The notes beneath the pieces are model-generated. The model did no database searches. It saw only the letters and a list, made by a program, of their open reading frames with translations, and was not told the DNA's origin. A stretch of 8,511 nt of DNA, from the NCBI GenBank assembly GCA_016282655.1, contig JAEELK010000186.1:1-8511 (forward strand), read 5' to 3'. Shown here piece by piece: positions 7,918 through 8,511 of the stretch. The position numbers and the translations under genes are program-made. Source of the DNA: Bacillota bacterium (GTDB taxonomy: Bacteria > Bacillota > Clostridia > Peptostreptococcales > Anaerovoracaceae). Positions within the stretch are counted from its first letter, which is position 1. Each line of letters starts with the position of its first letter.

Positions 7918-7962
7918 AAGGTGGCACCGCGGATCGTGTTTTTGAACAGCACATTCGCCCTT
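7918..7962 (+). promoter_or_regulatory. T-box antiterminator element
   Basis: AAGG (7918-7921) pairs with CCTT (7959-7962) and GCG (7929-7931) with CGC (7956-7958). This leaves the canonical seven-base bulge TGGCACC (7922-7928), whose UGGC binds the acceptor end of uncharged tRNA. The 3' strand, 7956-7962, is also the 5' arm of the terminator, so the two folds are mutually exclusive. Confidence 0.93.
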
Positions 7963-8000
7963 GACAGGACAATGGATCCTGCCGGGGGCGTTTCTTTTTT
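7956..8000 (+). terminator. Intrinsic terminator of the T-box leader
   Basis: CGCCC (7956-7960) pairs with GGGCG (7986-7990), continuing through wobble and mismatched pairs to CAGGA (7965-7969) with TCCTG (7977-7981) around a seven-base loop. TTTCTTTTTT follows at 7991-8000. It forms when charged tRNA-Trp is abundant and the antiterminator is not stabilised. Confidence 0.93.
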
Positions 8001-8022
8001 CCCCGGCGGGGAAGAACGCAGG

Positions 8023-8029
8023 AAAGGAG
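8023..8029 (+). promoter_or_regulatory. Ribosome binding site of the MLQTRRW mini-ORF
   Basis: AAAGGAG lies 6 bases before the ATG at 8036, immediately past the T-box terminator. Its strength and spacing are as good as those of the real genes here. It could partly pair with the T-rich terminator tail (TTTCC at 7998-8002 with GGAAA at 8021-8025). Confidence 0.55.
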
Positions 8030-8035
8030 TTCGCG

Positions 8036-8059
8036 ATGCTGCAGACGAGACGATGGTGA
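8036..8059 (+). CDS. Putative leader peptide MLQTRRW upstream of trpB2
   Basis: This seven-codon reading frame, M-L-Q-T-R-R-W-stop, has an ATG 6 bases after AAAGGAG and a Trp codon directly before the TGA. It lies in the antiterminated part of the Trp T-box transcript, 93 bases before the trpB2-like start. A well-initiated mini-ORF with Trp at its end, inside a Trp-controlled leader, is typical of regulatory leader peptides, where ribosome stalling reports the charged tRNA-Trp level. A known parallel is the Bacillus anti-TRAP operon, where a Trp T-box precedes a Trp-rich leader peptide. No obvious anti-Shine-Dalgarno structure was found by eye between 8060 and 8138, so the mechanism is open. 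A chance ORF remains possible because it is so short. Confidence 0.45.
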   Translation: MLQTRRW

Positions 8060-8138
8060 AGCAGACGCCATGGACCGGAACAGATCGACCTGAAGCAAAC
8101 GTCATTCTCATAAGACAGGATACCGCCCGAAGAACCCG

Positions 8139-8144
8139 AGGAGG
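8139..8144 (+). promoter_or_regulatory. Ribosome binding site of the trpB2-like gene
   Basis: AGGAGG lies 8 bases before the ATG at 8153 and supports that start. Confidence 0.8.
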
Positions 8145-8152
8145 AACGAACG

Positions 8153-8458
8153 ATGAGCAACGAAAAGATCCCTTATAAAATCTATCTGGAAGAGTCCGAG
8201 ATGCCGCAGGCCTGGTATAACCTGCGGGCGGACATGAAGCAGAAGCCCGCGCCGCTGCTGAACCCCGGCACCCACGCGCCCATGACGGCCGAGGAGCTCT
8301 CCGCCGTCTTCTGCGAGGAGCTGGTCGCGCAGGAGCTGAACAACGACGATCCGCTGATCGAGATCCCGGAAGAGATCCGCAATTTCTATAAGATGTACCG
8401 CCCCTCGCCGCTGGTCCTGGCCTACTGCCTGGAGGAGAAGCTGTATTCGCCGGCTTAG
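8153..8458 (+). CDS. TrpB2-like tryptophan synthase beta chain, N-terminal part, interrupted by in-frame TAG
   Basis: The protein begins MSNEKIPYKIYLEESEMPQAW and contains IPEEIRNFYKMYRPSPLV, the signature start of the TrpB2-type (TrpB-like) PLP enzymes. These make tryptophan from indole and serine and usually run to about 450 residues. The frame stops here after 101 residues at TAG (8456-8458). The same frame continues beyond it with TrpB sequence up to the window edge, where family members normally read PA-E-IYYKFEGNNTSGSHKLN. The TAG therefore looks like a single change from GAG. Leu89, in PLVLAYCLE, stands where Arg is usual. The start is supported by AGGAGG at 8139-8144, and the gene sits under a Trp T-box leader, agreeing with its function. 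It may be a real pseudogene or sequence error near a contig end. Confidence 0.85.
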   Translation: MSNEKIPYKIYLEESEMPQAWYNLRADMKQKPAPLLNPGTHAPMTAEELSAVFCEELVAQELNNDDPLIEIPEEIRNFYKMYRPSPLVLAYCLEEKLYSPA

Positions 8459-8511
8459 ATCTTTTACATTTTCGATGGCAACAACACCAGCGTCAGCCAC
8501 AAGCTGAACTC
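8459..8511 (+). pseudogene. In-frame continuation of the TrpB2-like gene after the TAG, cut by window edge
   Basis: Reading straight through the TAG gives IFYIFDGNNTSVSHKLN. This aligns without gaps to the TrpB2 family stretch around the PLP-binding lysine, here Lys in SHKLN with its codon at 8501-8503. Compared with the usual IYYKFEGNNTSGSHKLN it has several changes, most of which introduce a T. No frameshift is needed. The gene is therefore either freshly broken by a nonsense mutation or intact with sequencing errors. Confidence 0.75.

Larger units (their letters stand above)
7700..8000 (+). ncRNA. Tryptophan T-box riboswitch leader
   Basis: This leader senses uncharged tRNA-Trp and controls readthrough into the trpB2-like gene. 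Stem I has a kink-turn: a three-base bulge (7719-7721) beside tandem G-A pairs (7722-7723 with 7808-7809). Next comes a 5-bp stem (7724-7728 with 7803-7807), then the specifier loop with AGTA at 7730-7733 facing AAA-TGG-G at 7796-7802. The helix ACGG/CCGT (7734-7737 with 7791-7794) closes the loop above. The distal part carries AGAGAG (7753-7758) and the CCCAC/GTGGG helix (7748-7752 with 7779-7783). The specifier TGG (7799-7801) is the Trp codon. The conserved T-box sequence is AAGGTGGCACCGCG at 7918-7931. UGGC in the bulge pairs with GCCA, which fits the G discriminator base of bacterial tRNA-Trp. The 3' end is the terminator T-tract. Confidence 0.96.

Noticed and set aside
7743..7964. Open frame of 73 codons on the + strand inside the T-box leader
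   Set aside because: The sequence is fully explained by Stem I and antiterminator structure, and no ribosome site precedes the ATG.
8053..8178. Open frame starting at ATG 8053 and overlapping the trpB2 start
   Set aside because: No ribosome site precedes this ATG, and it overlaps the mini-ORF stop and the well-supported trpB2 start in another frame.

Overview
The window looks like a GC-rich Clostridia-type Firmicute, perhaps Lachnospiraceae or Oscillospirales. The evidence is strong AGGAGG ribosome sites, a perfect sigma-A promoter, a tryptophan T-box leader, an ANTAR-type antiterminator beside a glutamine synthetase, and a TrpB2-type tryptophan synthase beta chain. All real genes are on the + strand. 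The window starts inside one gene and ends inside another, and the last ~60-100 bases look like low-quality contig-end sequence or early gene decay.

Region 1 (1-7645) is an ammonium-assimilation cluster. In order it holds the 3' two-thirds of glutamate synthase large subunit (gltB), the small subunit (gltD), an 860-residue protein with a PEP-synthase-type nucleotide-binding domain but no phosphotransfer or PEP-binding domain, a short class-I glutamine synthetase (glnA type), and a receiver-ANTAR protein. GltBD and GlnA together form the GS-GOGAT cycle. The ANTAR protein is the expected RNA-binding antiterminator of such clusters, resembling the glnA-nitR arrangement known from solventogenic clostridia. 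The 860-residue protein is the unexplained member. It carries an apparently P-loop-less KaiC/RecA-like N-terminal region, an ATP-grasp-type middle and a conserved C-terminal module of unknown role.

Region 2 (7646-8152) holds no large gene but is dense in regulation. It has a consensus promoter (TTGACA, 17 bp, TATAAT) and a full T-box riboswitch. Stem I contains a kink-turn and a UGG (Trp) specifier. The antiterminator has a UGGCACC bulge that fits the usual G discriminator base of tRNA-Trp, and it competes with a strong intrinsic terminator. Past the terminator lies a seven-codon reading frame, MLQTRRW, with its own good ribosome site and a Trp codon just before the stop. This suggests a second, translation-level tryptophan sensor.

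Region 3 (8153-8511) is the start of a TrpB2-like gene under that leader. It is interrupted by an in-frame TAG at 8456-8458, and the same frame continues afterwards with recognisable TrpB sequence, including the PLP-lysine motif SHKLN.

Most notable for follow-up are the PEP-synthase-like protein inside a GS-GOGAT cluster, a Lys in place of the catalytic Glu-flap residue of the glutamine synthetase, the receiver domain without a phosphorylatable Asp, and the T-box plus Trp mini-ORF tandem.
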